A DNA stretch of 64,000 bases from a bacterium. Lineage in GTDB: Bacteria; Cyanobacteriota; Vampirovibrionia; Gastranaerophilales; Gastranaerophilaceae. This document shows, one piece after another, positions 34,443 to 43,692 of the stretch. A model generated the notes under the pieces. It was not told the origin of the DNA. It saw only the letters and a program-made list of their open reading frames with translations, and searched no databases. The stretch lies in contig JAFQLC010000016.1 in assembly GCA_017396695.1 (NCBI GenBank), positions 1 through 64,000 of the forward strand, read 5' to 3'. Within the stretch, counting starts at the first letter, position 1. Each line of letters opens with the position of its first letter. The position numbers and the translations under genes were made by a program.

Positions 34443-35102
34443 ATGGCGCTTAGAGCTCACGGCTATGAAGGCTTATTAATTGTTGTTGAAGGAACAGACG
34501 GTGCAGGAAAAAGCACCCAAGTTAAAATGCTTGATAAATTTGTTCAAAACCAAGGCTTTGGCTGTATGATATCCGAATGGAAAACATCTCGTTTGATTTC
34601 AGAAGTAATTAATAATGCAAAAGAGCGCAATCTCTTAAATGCAACAACATATAGTCTCCTCTATGCTGCAGATTATGCAGATAGGCTTGAAAATGTTATT
34701 ATTCCAGCCCTCAAAGCAGGCTTTGTTGTAATTCTTGATAGATACACTTACACTGCTTACGTGCGAGATAGTGTCCGAGGTCATGACATAAATTGGGTTA
34801 AAAATCTTTATGATTATGCACCAAAACCTGACCTTGTTTTCTACCTTAAAATGCCCGTTGATAAACTTTTGAAAAGAATGATTGGAGCAGATGGGCTTGA
34901 TTATTTTGAATCAGGGAGAGATATCGGTCTTTCAAGCGACATCTACAATAGCTTTGAAATATACCAAACAAAGTGCCTTGCAGAATATGAAAAACTTGAA
35001 AAAGAATATGATTTTATAACTTTAGATGGCACACTTCCAAAAGAAGAAATTCATAAATCAATTAAAAGCGAAGTTAAAAAAGCCTTAAAAGAAATTAAAT
35101 AA
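34443..35102 (+). CDS. tmk: Thymidylate kinase-like protein
   Basis: 219 residues with the P-loop VVEGTDGAGKSTQ, a DRY motif (LDRYTYTAYVRDSVRG) and LVFYLKMPVDKLLKRM. Tmk phosphorylates dTMP to dTDP. The DRY region differs from the usual DRY-x-x-S-x-x-AYQG, and the protein has a long C-terminal region, so it belongs to a divergent branch. AAGGAG precedes the ATG. A strong terminator follows. Confidence 0.85.
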   Translation: MALRAHGYEGLLIVVEGTDGAGKSTQVKMLDKFVQNQGFGCMISEWKTSRLISEVINNAKERNLLNATTYSLLYAADYADRLENVIIPALKAGFVVILDRYTYTAYVRDSVRGHDINWVKNLYDYAPKPDLVFYLKMPVDKLLKRMIGADGLDYFESGRDIGLSSDIYNSFEIYQTKCLAEYEKLEKEYDFITLDGTLPKEEIHKSIKSEVKKALKEIK

Positions 35103-35111
35103 TTATTAAAC

Positions 35112-35143
35112 AACCCACACAAAACAAGTCGTGTGGGTTTTAT
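35112..35143 (+). terminator. Rho-independent terminator of serS-tmk
   Basis: AACCCACAC (35112-35120) pairs with GTGTGGGTT (35131-35139) around a 10-base loop, followed by TTAT. Confidence 0.85.
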
Positions 35144-35262
35144 ACGTCAAAAATAATTCAAACAATTACCAAAAAGTATAAAGCACAAATTAACAAAAAG
35201 AGCATTTTATTTGCAAGTCAAATTATTTAAAATTTTGACAAGGACAACTTTTGGAGTATAAA

Positions 35263-35571
35263 ATGCTTTCTCAAAAATATGATATTAAAAACAAAAATTA
35301 TTCATATCTTGAAATAAAAAATGTTCAAAAAAATCTTGTTGAATGGCTTGAAGATTTAACCTACGAGCACAAGTGCAGAGTTGAAAAAAAAGAGTGGCGA
35401 AGCAAATATAATCATTATGTTTCATATGACTATGAACCTTTTTGCTCGGATGGTTTTGAAATTAATCTAACTCTTAAAGGGCGCTCTGTTCATTTTTTAA
35501 ATTTTGTAAGATTTTTATATGAAACAAGAGTGCAGGCTGTGAATTATCTTGAATGTTGTTTTATGATATAG
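35263..35571 (+). CDS. Hypothetical protein
   Basis: 102 residues, start ATG at 35263 with GGAG six bases upstream; a TTG at 35251 is in frame but lies before that site. No membrane span or signal peptide. Aromatic and charged (KYNHYVSYDYEPF). No family recognised. The 3' end overlaps the convergent ribF by 28 bases. A TTGACA/TATAAA pair upstream overlaps its own start and is probably chance. Confidence 0.6.
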   Translation: MLSQKYDIKNKNYSYLEIKNVQKNLVEWLEDLTYEHKCRVEKKEWRSKYNHYVSYDYEPFCSDGFEINLTLKGRSVHFLNFVRFLYETRVQAVNYLECCFMI

Positions 35572-36449
35572 TCTTTATCTTTTGTAATTTGCGCTTTGAG
35601 CTCATCAAGTGAATTGAATTTTTCAGCTTTACGCACATAATCTAAAAATTCAATTTCAATTTTTTTGTCGTAAATATCAGAATTAAAACCTAAAATATGC
35701 GCTTCTAAAACTTCTTCAGCATCAATAGTTGGGCGCATTCCCCAGTTTATAATAGATAAATATTTTTGCCCTTCAAAGATTGTATATCCTGAATACACCC
35801 CAAAAGGAAGCTTTGCAATGTTGTTTTCCCAATTAATGTTAGCGGTTGGATAAGAGATTTTTCTTCCAATTTTGTTTCCAGTTACAACCTTGCCTGAAAT
35901 TTTAAAATTTCTACCTAAAAGCTCGTTTGCAGTTTTGATTTTGCCTTCTTCTAAATATTTTTTAATCAGAGTTGAAGATATAGTTTCGCCTTCTTTTTTA
36001 ATTTCTTCCATCTCAAAATATTCATAATTAAACTTTTCAGCACATTCACGCAATAGCGCAGGGCTCCCTTTCCCACCTACTCCAAAATGGTTATTAAACC
36101 CAGTCACAATACATCTTGGTGTAAAATATTTAACTAAAATATCTTGAATAAAATCATCCGCTTTAATATGTTTGATTTTTTCAAAATCTAAATAAAAAAG
36201 ATAATCAACTCCAAGCGCTTCAATCAATTTCGCTTTTTCTTCTCTTGTTGTAAGGTAACTATATTTTTTACCTGTCAAAATTTCTAATGGGTTTTTTAAA
36301 AATGTAAAAATTACGGATTTCCCGCCATTTTTTCTTGCGTATTCAACTGTTTTTTCGATAACTTCTCTGTGTGCTAAATGTACACCATCAAAAAAACCAA
36401 GCCCAACTGACGCCCCGTGTAATTCCTCTAAGTCATACAAAATTTGCAC
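35544..36449 (-). CDS. ribF: Bifunctional riboflavin kinase/FAD synthetase
   Basis: 301 residues. The N-terminal FMN adenylyltransferase domain has VGLGFFDGVHLAHREVI and VTGFNNHFGVGGKG. The C-terminal riboflavin kinase domain (from about 180) has GRNFKISGKVVTGNKIGRKI followed by the metal-binding PTANI. It makes FMN then FAD. The start is GTG, with AAGGAG six bases upstream inside the end of rel; the two genes are adjacent with no gap. Confidence 0.95.
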   Translation of the reverse strand: MQILYDLEELHGASVGLGFFDGVHLAHREVIEKTVEYARKNGGKSVIFTFLKNPLEILTGKKYSYLTTREEKAKLIEALGVDYLFYLDFEKIKHIKADDFIQDILVKYFTPRCIVTGFNNHFGVGGKGSPALLRECAEKFNYEYFEMEEIKKEGETISSTLIKKYLEEGKIKTANELLGRNFKISGKVVTGNKIGRKISYPTANINWENNIAKLPFGVYSGYTIFEGQKYLSIINWGMRPTIDAEEVLEAHILGFNSDIYDKKIEIEFLDYVRKAEKFNSLDELKAQITKDKDYIIKQHSR

Positions 36450-38660
36450 TTAGTTCTCCTTGGGTTTCGGTTTTTTGGTTGGTTTTTTCTTTTTAGAGGG
36501 CTTAGAATAACCATTGTCTAATTTTTGTTCTAGCCTTTTCACGCTAAACACATCTTGCATAGATTGCAAATTAGCGATAACTCTGTTTAATTTCACAATA
36601 GACTCAAGTTCAACGCCAATATCAATAATCCCGAATTTGCCTGATTTAAGATAACTGTTAGCATAAATTATGTTTGTGTCTGTGTCTGAAACTTTTGAGA
36701 TAATATCTTTTAAAACACCAATTCTATCTTGAACTTCAATTCTAAGGTGCGCATTGTAGTTAGAAAATCCAACGTCATCTGCCCAAGAAATATCCATAAT
36801 TCGCTCAGGTTCTACGTTGTATAGACACTTGCAATCAAGCCTGTGGACTGTAACACCTTTGTTTCTTGTTACAACTCCTGCAATGGGCTCTCCTGGGATT
36901 GGTGAGCAACACTTAGCAAGCGACCACAATAATCCCTCCAAACCCACAATGTCATCTTTTTTGGAACGTTTTTTGTATTTTCTTTCTCTTTGATCGATTT
37001 TTGTTAAATCTTCCTCTTGTGGTTTTTTGAGTTTGTTTACAACTTTGTTTATTGTTGTTTCGCCATAACCAATTGATGCGAACAAATCATCCGCTGATTT
37101 GTAATTCATTTCATGTGCGCATCGTTCAAATTCGCCCGTTTTAATATATTCGTCAAAAACGGCTTTGGTTAAGGTAATTTCCATATTTTGACGACCAATG
37201 TTGATATTGTCTTCTTTATTATTTTTCTTAAACCATTGACGAACTTTTGAACTTGCAGATTTTGTTACAACGAAATTCAACCAATCAAGCTTTGGTGCAT
37301 ATTGTTTTGAAGTTAAAATTTCAACAATATCGCCGTTTACAAGTTTTGTGCTAAGTGGCACAATTCTGCCGTTTACAAGTGCGCCAACTGTTCTGTGCCC
37401 AATTTCTGTGTGGATTCTATAAGCAAAATCAACAGGGGTTGAATTAAGTGGTAAATCTACAACATCTCCCATTGGAGTAAATGCAAAAACTTGGTCAGAG
37501 AATAAATCAAGCTTAACGCTTTCAAGGAATTCTTTTGAGTTTTTTGCATCTTTATCAAGCTCAACAAGCTTTCTCATCCAAGCAAATTGCAAATCACTAG
37601 GATTTGTTGCCTTAACCGAGCCAGATTCTTTATATTTCCAGTGTGCTGCAACCCCGTACTCTGCAACTTCATGCATTTGGTGTGTTCTGATTTGAATTTC
37701 CACAGGTTTAGATTTTGGACCAATAACAGATGTGTGCAAAGACCTATAACCATTGCCTTTTGGCATTGCGATATAATCTTTAAAACGTCCTGGAATTGGT
37801 TTAAACTTAGAGTGAATTAAACCAAGCACGTTATAGCAATCTTTTTCTGTGTCAACAATAACTCTAACTGCTGATATATCATAAAGCTCTTCAAATGGCA
37901 CTTTCAGACGTTCAAGCTTCATATAAATACTATAATAATGCTTTGCTCTGCCATAAACAGAAGCTTCAATATTTACTTGATTCAAGCTTTCTTTAACGCT
38001 TTGCACGAGAGAGGCAATTGTTCTATCTCGCTCTGCCTTTGATTGTGCCACCGCCTTTGCAATTTCATAATATTTTTCGGGGTTGATATAGCGCAAAGAT
38101 AAATCTTCAAGCTCCGCTTTAATTTTCCCAATACCTAATCTGTTTGCAAGAGGTGAGAAAATGTCTAAAGTTTCTTGCGCAATTCTTTTTTGTTTATTTT
38201 GCGCCATATAATTCAATGTGCGCATATTATGAAGTCTATCTGCAAGCTTTAAGAAAATAACACGGACATCTTTCGCCATTGCAAGAAGCATTTTTCTAAA
38301 GTTTTCTGCTTGCCTGTCTTGCGTGCTTTCAAATTGGTATTTTCCAAGTTTTGTAACCCCTTGAACAAGAGTTAGCACGTCTTCTCCGAATAATTCTTGA
38401 ATTTCTTCAGGTTTTGTTTCTGTATCTTCTAAAATATCGTGCAAAAAAGCAGCAATAATTGTGCTTTTATCAAGTTTTAGTTCTGCAAGAATTTTTGCAA
38501 CTTCAATCGGGTGAACGATGTAAGGTTCTTCAGATACACGATATTGTCCGCTATGCAACTTTTGAGCGAACTCAAAAGCTCTATCTATATCATCAATTTC
38601 TTCGTTTGGTCTTTTCTGGGATATTAACAGTTCTTTTAATTCTTCGTATAATACAATCAA
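36450..38660 (-). CDS. rel: Bifunctional (p)ppGpp synthetase/hydrolase (Rel/SpoT)
   Basis: 736 residues in normal Rel order. The HD hydrolase domain has YIVHPIEVAKIL and FLHDILEDTE. The synthetase has YGRAKHYYSIYMK, YDISAVRVIV, GRFKDYIAMPKGNGYRSLHT and EIQIRTHQMHEVAEYG. TGS (about 385-445) has VDLPLNSTPVDFAYRIH, followed by a zinc/RIS-type region with CCSPIPGEPIAG and a C-terminal ACT domain. Both catalytic sites look intact, so it should both make and degrade the stringent alarmone. A Lys/Pro-rich tail ends the protein. The start appears to be TTG with a modest GAGAT site. Confidence 0.96.
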   Translation of the reverse strand: MIVLYEELKELLISQKRPNEEIDDIDRAFEFAQKLHSGQYRVSEEPYIVHPIEVAKILAELKLDKSTIIAAFLHDILEDTETKPEEIQELFGEDVLTLVQGVTKLGKYQFESTQDRQAENFRKMLLAMAKDVRVIFLKLADRLHNMRTLNYMAQNKQKRIAQETLDIFSPLANRLGIGKIKAELEDLSLRYINPEKYYEIAKAVAQSKAERDRTIASLVQSVKESLNQVNIEASVYGRAKHYYSIYMKLERLKVPFEELYDISAVRVIVDTEKDCYNVLGLIHSKFKPIPGRFKDYIAMPKGNGYRSLHTSVIGPKSKPVEIQIRTHQMHEVAEYGVAAHWKYKESGSVKATNPSDLQFAWMRKLVELDKDAKNSKEFLESVKLDLFSDQVFAFTPMGDVVDLPLNSTPVDFAYRIHTEIGHRTVGALVNGRIVPLSTKLVNGDIVEILTSKQYAPKLDWLNFVVTKSASSKVRQWFKKNNKEDNINIGRQNMEITLTKAVFDEYIKTGEFERCAHEMNYKSADDLFASIGYGETTINKVVNKLKKPQEEDLTKIDQRERKYKKRSKKDDIVGLEGLLWSLAKCCSPIPGEPIAGVVTRNKGVTVHRLDCKCLYNVEPERIMDISWADDVGFSNYNAHLRIEVQDRIGVLKDIISKVSDTDTNIIYANSYLKSGKFGIIDIGVELESIVKLNRVIANLQSMQDVFSVKRLEQKLDNGYSKPSKKKKPTKKPKPKEN

Positions 38661-38724
38661 TGTCTATCTCGATAATATCTGCTATAATTTAATATATTAC
38701 TACTTTTTGCGAGTTTTTTCTAGT

Positions 38725-38997
38725 ATGCTAAATGAAATTATAAAAAATTCCATAAAAAAAGATGAAGGCTATCTTATTAAAGTCAAAATTGTTGCAAATT
38801 CTAAAAAAAATTCTTATGAATTTGTAGAAACTGATGAATACAAACTTAAATTAAAAATTTCAAAACCTGCAGTTGATGGCAAGGCGAACGATGAAATTGT
38901 TAAATTTTTAGCTGAGCTTTTGCATCTTCCTAAATCAAATATAAAGATTGTTAAGGGTGAAAAGTCAAGCATAAAGAGCATTTACGTAAAAGTGTAG
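38725..38997 (+). CDS. UPF0235/DUF167 (YggU) family protein
   Basis: 90 residues from ATG 38725. Matches the YggU fold: VKIVANSKKN, YKLKLKISKPAVDGKAND-type sequence (shown in part), IVKFLAELLHLPKSNI and VKGEKSS. Function unknown in the family. A TATAAT at 38693-38698 could be its -10. It lies between divergent rel and the GGDEF/HD-GYP gene. Confidence 0.9.
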   Translation: MLNEIIKNSIKKDEGYLIKVKIVANSKKNSYEFVETDEYKLKLKISKPAVDGKANDEIVKFLAELLHLPKSNIKIVKGEKSSIKSIYVKV

Positions 38998-39113
38998 TTT
39001 TTAAACTTTAATAATTGTAAACAATATGTTATAATTCGAGTGGTTGGTAGCAATTTTTTCTCCAGACTAAACTTATACATGATATACAAACAAATTTGTG
39101 ATTAGGGAAAAGT

Positions 39114-40952
39114 GTGAAGTCTAATTATACAAGAAATGGCAATGCGGTAGATATTGATGCATTTGATAAAAATATATCGAATGGACTAATTTCGAATCCA
39201 ATAGCAGGAAAACAGAATACAAGAACAACTGCAAACAGGCTTTATAGCGGATATACGCAAAATAACCTACGCAGACTTTCAGTTTTGAATTATCAAGACA
39301 TCATCAAAAGTGTCAATAATTGCTTTAAAACTGCTGAAAGTTATCTTCAATTAGCACACGATTTGTATGATATTTTGTATAAAACTATGCAAATTTCTTC
39401 TGTTGGCATAGGTTTTGTTAACAGTAAAAACGAATACATAAACCTCAAAATGCTAGACGAAAATGATTCAGCATATTCAGCAAAAGTTATGTTGAATGAT
39501 GAGCATAACCCGATTGCAAGATGTTTTAATGAAAACTCGCCACAATACACTTCAAACACAGAGTTTTTAAAATCATCTTACTTGAAGGACACTAAATTTT
39601 CTATTTTACCTATTGGGCACGGCAGAACACCACTTGGTGTGTTTATTATTGGCGATTCTAACCCTGGCATGCACGAAGATTTTTATCAATTAATTGCTAA
39701 TTATCTTTGTTTGTATTTTGAGTGCGAAAAATTAATGGGAATGCTTAAAAATAACCAAGATATTGACCCTCTTACAGGGCTTAGAAACCATAAATCATTC
39801 CAAGAAGAATTGCATAGGCAAATTGACCTTGCGAAGAAAGAAAATGAAAAATTATCTGTTTGTATTTTTGACGTTGAAAATATTACTCAAATAAACAGAG
39901 AGCAAGGACACGCAAAAGGCGATGAAATAATTAAATCTGTTGCGGAAAAAATCAACGAAAGCATGAGAAATACCGACTTTGCTGCTCGTTATGGCGGAGA
40001 CGAAATTGCAATCATAATGCCAAAAACAGGTGTTCAAGAAGCGAAGTATTTGGCAGAATACATCTGCTATGTTATCTCTTGTATTTATATGGACAACGTT
40101 GGTCCAATTAAGGTTAGTGCGGGTATTGCAGACTATCCAAACATTACTCGTGACCAAGAAAAATTACTTATTCTTGCAGAACAAGCAATGTGTCTTTCAA
40201 AAAGTAAAACTTGTGAAACTGGTCAAAGCTCTATCGTTGCAGCTGATGACTATAATTTCTGGGACGACGAGGCGCTTAAATCGTTTGCTGATATCCTAAT
40301 CAAAAGGCACGCTCAAATTGGTATCGATTTTGAAGATGAGCTCGTTAAAAGATTCCACAATGAAGAAATTGTTTCAAACAAACACTTGCTCGAAGTTGTT
40401 ACAAGCCTTGCAGGAACAATTGACGCAAAAGATACATATACAAAAGGTCATTCGACATTTGTTTCTAAATATGCAGAAGCCCTTGCAAAAGAACTTAATC
40501 TTCCAGCAGGTCAAGTTGAACGCATTAAACTTGGTGCGATGCTACACGACATTGGAAAAATTGGTATTCCAGAATCAGTGTTACGCAAGCCAGATAAATT
40601 GAACGACGAAGAGTGGGAAATTATGAAGCAACACCCTGTAATTGGCGCCGAAAAAGTTCTTGCTCCAAATGAATCGTTACATGATTTAATTCCAATGGTT
40701 AAATATCACCACGAACATATTGATGGTTCAGGTTATCCTTGTGGTTTAAAAGGCGATGAAATTCCGCTCGAGGCAAGAATTGTAGCAGTTGCAGATGCGT
40801 ATCATGCGTTGGTTTCAGACCGCCCATATCGCAAAGGAATGTCTTGCGAGAAGGCTTGTGAAATTTTAAAACTTGGTGCAGGCATTCAATGGGACGCAGA
40901 ACTCGTAAGACACTTTGTTGTGATTGCCCCATCAATGACTACAGTACAATAA
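39114..40952 (+). CDS. GAF-GGDEF-HD-GYP cyclic-di-GMP protein
   Basis: 612 residues. A GAF-like sensor domain (about 60-210) is followed by GGDEF (about 218-370), with DPLTGLRNH, RYGGDEIAI in place of GGDEF, and an I-site RNTD five residues before it. An HD-GYP phosphodiesterase domain follows (about 420-600) with KGHSTFVSKYA, MLHDIGKIGIP, YHHEHIDGSGYP and ADAYHAL. It could make or break cyclic di-GMP, the signal that commonly sets motility against attachment. The start is GTG with AGGG six bases upstream. A terminator follows. Confidence 0.95.
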   Translation: MKSNYTRNGNAVDIDAFDKNISNGLISNPIAGKQNTRTTANRLYSGYTQNNLRRLSVLNYQDIIKSVNNCFKTAESYLQLAHDLYDILYKTMQISSVGIGFVNSKNEYINLKMLDENDSAYSAKVMLNDEHNPIARCFNENSPQYTSNTEFLKSSYLKDTKFSILPIGHGRTPLGVFIIGDSNPGMHEDFYQLIANYLCLYFECEKLMGMLKNNQDIDPLTGLRNHKSFQEELHRQIDLAKKENEKLSVCIFDVENITQINREQGHAKGDEIIKSVAEKINESMRNTDFAARYGGDEIAIIMPKTGVQEAKYLAEYICYVISCIYMDNVGPIKVSAGIADYPNITRDQEKLLILAEQAMCLSKSKTCETGQSSIVAADDYNFWDDEALKSFADILIKRHAQIGIDFEDELVKRFHNEEIVSNKHLLEVVTSLAGTIDAKDTYTKGHSTFVSKYAEALAKELNLPAGQVERIKLGAMLHDIGKIGIPESVLRKPDKLNDEEWEIMKQHPVIGAEKVLAPNESLHDLIPMVKYHHEHIDGSGYPCGLKGDEIPLEARIVAVADAYHALVSDRPYRKGMSCEKACEILKLGAGIQWDAELVRHFVVIAPSMTTVQ

Positions 40953-40968
40953 GATTGTTTAAATATAT

Positions 40969-40999
40969 AAAATGCGCTTCTTATAGAGGCGCATTTTGT
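40969..40999 (+). terminator. Rho-independent terminator
   Basis: AAAATGCGC (40969-40977) pairs with GCGCATTTT (40989-40997) around an 11-base loop, 16 bases after the GGDEF/HD-GYP stop. Confidence 0.85.
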
Positions 41000-41142
41000 G
41001 TTTAAAGGGCTGGCTGCGTTTTGTTTAATAAAACTTATTGTAAAGAAATGTAACAAAAAGTATATATTTTTGATTTAAAAAGGCAATATTTTAAAAACAA
41101 ATAACTTTATATAAGAGTAAGAGAGATTTAAGAGAGTTTAAA

Positions 41143-41355
41143 ATGACAATCACAGCAACTAGACCAATATTCAATACAAACGCAGATAACTTTTTCATTA
41201 AATGTGCAGCACCAAGCGCATACCAAGAATCAAAAGTTAGAACAAGCGAAGCAATGACTCCTCCAAAGAAAAAAGTTTACAACAATCTTACAAAAATGCT
41301 TCAAGAAGGCTATCTAGTTGGTTCACTTAAATATGGTAACAACTTTATCGTTTAA
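41143..41355 (+). CDS. Small tagged hypothetical protein
   Basis: 70 residues, no family recognised. It opens MTITATRPIFNTNADNFF, similar in position and shape to the recurring N-terminal tags. It then has a Pro/Lys-rich centre and YLVGSLKYGNNFIV. AAGAGAG precedes the ATG. It has its own strong terminator and about 140 bases of AT-rich leader, so it is a single-gene transcript. Confidence 0.6.
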   Translation: MTITATRPIFNTNADNFFIKCAAPSAYQESKVRTSEAMTPPKKKVYNNLTKMLQEGYLVGSLKYGNNFIV

Positions 41356-41387
41356 TAAATCTGATTTCTGAGTTCTAAGTTCAATAT

Positions 41388-41418
41388 AAAAAAGCGAGGT
41401 TTTTAACCTCGCTTTTTT
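41388..41418. terminator. Strong bidirectional terminator
   Basis: A perfect 14-bp stem (41388-41401 with 41405-41418, core AAGCGAGGTT) has a 3-base loop and A- and T-tracts on both sides. It ends the small gene at 41143 and the minus-strand gene whose stop is at 41422. Confidence 0.92.
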
Positions 41419-41421
41419 AAT

Positions 41422-42159
41422 TTATTCTTCTTTTTGTTTGTTTTTAAATTCTTCAGGAGCATCTGGCCTATCTGGGTTCCATCTTTCAAGCCCCATTTGT
41501 TTTCTAACCAAACCAATTCCCACATGCACTCTCCATTCATCAAGTCTTAATTGAACAGAGATAATTTTGTGGCAACCAATTGGCGGAGTTGGCAATAATG
41601 GTTCATATAAATTTTTAATTGCCATAAGTTGGTCTGGTGTAAGCGCAAGTTTTCTTTTTGGATATTGAACTTTTGGAAGCATTAATTTTTGTCTAACTAA
41701 ATTGATTGCAAAAAATGCTTTTTTAGGTTCTAGCTCAAGCGCTTGTGCAATTACCTCGTGCGCATCTGGGTTTGGCAGAGGCAACATTTTTTTATACATT
41801 TCTTCAATTTTTTCTAAAGTTAGTTTATCAACAAGAGGAGCTTTGGCTTTTTGTGGTCTTCTTTGCGTTGGTTTTTTGAAACCACCTTGTCTTTGTGGTT
41901 TGTTAAACCCGCCACGATTTCCGCCATGGTTTCCGCCGCCATAGCTATTTCTTCTTGAAGGGTCGTATGGTTTTCTTGAATAACTATTCCCTGAAGCCGG
42001 TGCTCCAACTCCTGCACTATAACTTCTTTGAAATTCTGCTTGCGGAGCGTTTGGGTCAATAGTTGTTCTTTCAGGGTACAAACAATCTGGACAAATCATT
42101 CTTTTTGGGTTTTTTGTCTCAAATTCCTTGCCGCACTTTGTGCATTTGTTTGTGTACAT
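41422..42159 (-). CDS. Zinc-ribbon protein with RGG-type region
   Basis: 245 residues. An N-terminal zinc ribbon (CTKCGKEF then CPDC) is followed by a low-complexity Gly/Arg/Asn/Ser region (about 55-105: GGGNHGGNRGGFNKPQ, then basic KKPTQRRPQKAK). The C-terminal half has two similar parts (LEKIEEMYKKMLPLPNPDAHEVIAQAL and DQLMAIKNLYEPLLPTPPIGCHKIIS, given here by their ends), each followed by a helical stretch with VRK/VRQ. RGG regions usually bind RNA. The start is ATG 42159 with AGAGAG upstream; the frame runs further back but is hydrophobic there and unlikely. Family not recognised; nucleic-acid binding is inferred. Confidence 0.75.
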   Translation of the reverse strand: MYTNKCTKCGKEFETKNPKRMICPDCLYPERTTIDPNAPQAEFQRSYSAGVGAPASGNSYSRKPYDPSRRNSYGGGNHGGNRGGFNKPQRQGGFKKPTQRRPQKAKAPLVDKLTLEKIEEMYKKMLPLPNPDAHEVIAQALELEPKKAFFAINLVRQKLMLPKVQYPKRKLALTPDQLMAIKNLYEPLLPTPPIGCHKIISVQLRLDEWRVHVGIGLVRKQMGLERWNPDRPDAPEEFKNKQKEE

Positions 42160-42334
42160 AATCTCTCTATCCCTCGATAGCGTAGTTAATATTGACAATA
42201 CAAAAATAAAAATAAATAAATTAAATCTGTATGTAATTATTTTATACTCAAAAACAAAATAAGACAAGTTTTTTGTATCAAATTCGTATATTCCGTTGTT
42301 TTTGAAATGAATATGTAAACATTTATTTAGTAAT

Positions 42335-42363
42335 TTGAATTTATGTTAATTTTGCGTGATAAT
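42335..42363 (+). promoter_or_regulatory. Candidate ftsZ promoter
   Basis: TTGAAT (42335-42340) and GATAAT (42358-42363) are 17 bases apart, with TG just before the -10. It predicts a leader of about 77 bases. The 287-base gap 42160-42446 holds nothing else I can name; it is very AT-rich. Confidence 0.4.
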
Positions 42364-42446
42364 AGTAAAAAATATATTTACATTGAATTGTTTTTAAAAT
42401 ATTATTTTATTAAAAAGGACGACTTACTTAAGGAGCTCGACAAAAA

Positions 42447-43643
42447 GTGGAAAAATTTAGATTAGACAGTTTTGACAATAAGTTAGGTGCTGCACCACAA
42501 GAACCAAGATTTTCTAATAATGCAAGCATTAAAGTAGTAGGTGTTGGTGGCGGTGGCGGAAACGCTGTCAATAGAATGATAAAAGCTGGTTTGAACGGCG
42601 TTGAATTTTGGGCAATAAACACAGATGCTCAAGTTCTTGCAATGTCTCAAGCCCAAAAAACTTTGCAAATCGGCACAAAATTAACAAATGGTCTTGGTGC
42701 TGGTGGAGATCCTTCAATCGGTGAAAAAGCTGCTGAAGAAAACAGAGAAGATATCGTTGTTGCATTAGATGGCGCAGATATGGTTTTCGTTACAGCTGGT
42801 ATGGGTGGCGGAACTGGTACAGGTGCTGCTCCTGTTGTTGCAAGAATTGCTAAAGAACTTGGCGCATTAACAATTGCCGTTGTTACAAAACCATTTGGTT
42901 TTGAAGGCAAAAAGCGTTTAGCTCAAGCAAATGCAGGTCTTGAAAAATTAAAAGAAAATGTTGACGCTCTAATTGTTATTCCTAACGACAAATTGATGGA
43001 AGTTGTTGAACGCAGAACAACAATGCGTGATGCATTCTTGATTGTTGACGAAGTTCTTTTAAGAGGTGTTCAAGGTATTTCCGATATCATCGTTGTTCCT
43101 GGTATCATCAACGTTGACTTTGCCGATGTTAAAACAGTTATGCAATCATCTGGTTCAGCTCTTATGGGTATTGGTAAAGCATCTGGTGAAGGAAGAGCAA
43201 TCGAAGCTGCGAAATCTGCAATTAGTTCTAAACTTCTCGAAGCTTCAATCAATGGTGCAACTGGCATCATTATGAATGTTACTGGTGGTTCTGATATGAC
43301 ACTTCACGAAGTAAATGAAGCTGCAAGTGTTATTCACGATGCAATTAGCGAAGATGCGGTTGTTATCTTTGGTTCCGTAATTGATGATAGAATCCAAGGT
43401 GAAATCCAAATCACAGTTATTGCAACAGGCTTCTCGCTTCAAAACGGTGAAGTAAAAATTAAGGATTCAAATAAAATTTCAATAGGAACCATATTTGATA
43501 CTCCTCAATTTAATCCAAATTCAGGTTCATCTTCACTTTCAGGACAATTTGATTTTCCAAATGTTCCAAAAACTGATTTTGAATCTACATCAACTAGAAG
43601 TGGTTTTCTAGATATTCCGGATTTTTTAAATCCTAAAAAATAA
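42447..43643 (+). CDS. ftsZ: Cell division protein FtsZ
   Basis: FtsZ is the tubulin-like GTPase that forms the division ring. The 398-residue protein has [15 protein letters not shown], the tubulin signature [22 protein letters not shown] and the T7 loop ([11 protein letters not shown]) with its catalytic Asp. A variable linker leads to the C-terminal peptide [11 protein letters not shown] that binds FtsA/SepF-type anchors; this form of the tail resembles cyanobacterial FtsZ. The start is GTG with AGGAG 11 bases upstream. A GNRA-looped terminator follows. Confidence 0.98.
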   Translation: MEKFRLDSFDNKLGAAPQEPRFSNNASIKVVGVGGGGGNAVNRMIKAGLNGVEFWAINTDAQVLAMSQAQKTLQIGTKLTNGLGAGGDPSIGEKAAEENREDIVVALDGADMVFVTAGMGGGTGTGAAPVVARIAKELGALTIAVVTKPFGFEGKKRLAQANAGLEKLKENVDALIVIPNDKLMEVVERRTTMRDAFLIVDEVLLRGVQGISDIIVVPGIINVDFADVKTVMQSSGSALMGIGKASGEGRAIEAAKSAISSKLLEASINGATGIIMNVTGGSDMTLHEVNEAASVIHDAISEDAVVIFGSVIDDRIQGEIQITVIATGFSLQNGEVKIKDSNKISIGTIFDTPQFNPNSGSSSLSGQFDFPNVPKTDFESTSTRSGFLDIPDFLNPKK

Positions 43644-43645
43644 TT

Positions 43646-43669
43646 AAAAGCCGCGAAAGCGGCTTTTTT
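43646..43669 (+). terminator. ftsZ rho-independent terminator
   Basis: AAAAGCCGC (43646-43654) and GCGGCTTTT (43659-43667) close a GAAA tetraloop, followed by a T-run. Confidence 0.93.
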
Positions 43670-43692
43670 AAAATGTGGCAAACGAGGATAAA

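Noticed and set aside
35235-35262. TTGACA and TATAAA 16 bases apart
   Set aside because: The -10 overlaps the Shine-Dalgarno and ends at the ATG of the only plausible frame, so a transcript from it would lack the ribosome-binding site. Probably chance in AT-rich DNA.
39114-40952. Inactive GGDEF domain because of GGDEI
   Set aside because: Only the last position differs, and the I-site and surrounding motif are intact, so loss of activity cannot be claimed from sequence.
42160-42267. Hydrophobic N-terminal extension of the RGG/zinc-ribbon protein
   Set aside because: It lies before a good AGAGAG-ATG and would put a membrane span before a zinc ribbon. It is more likely untranslated leader.
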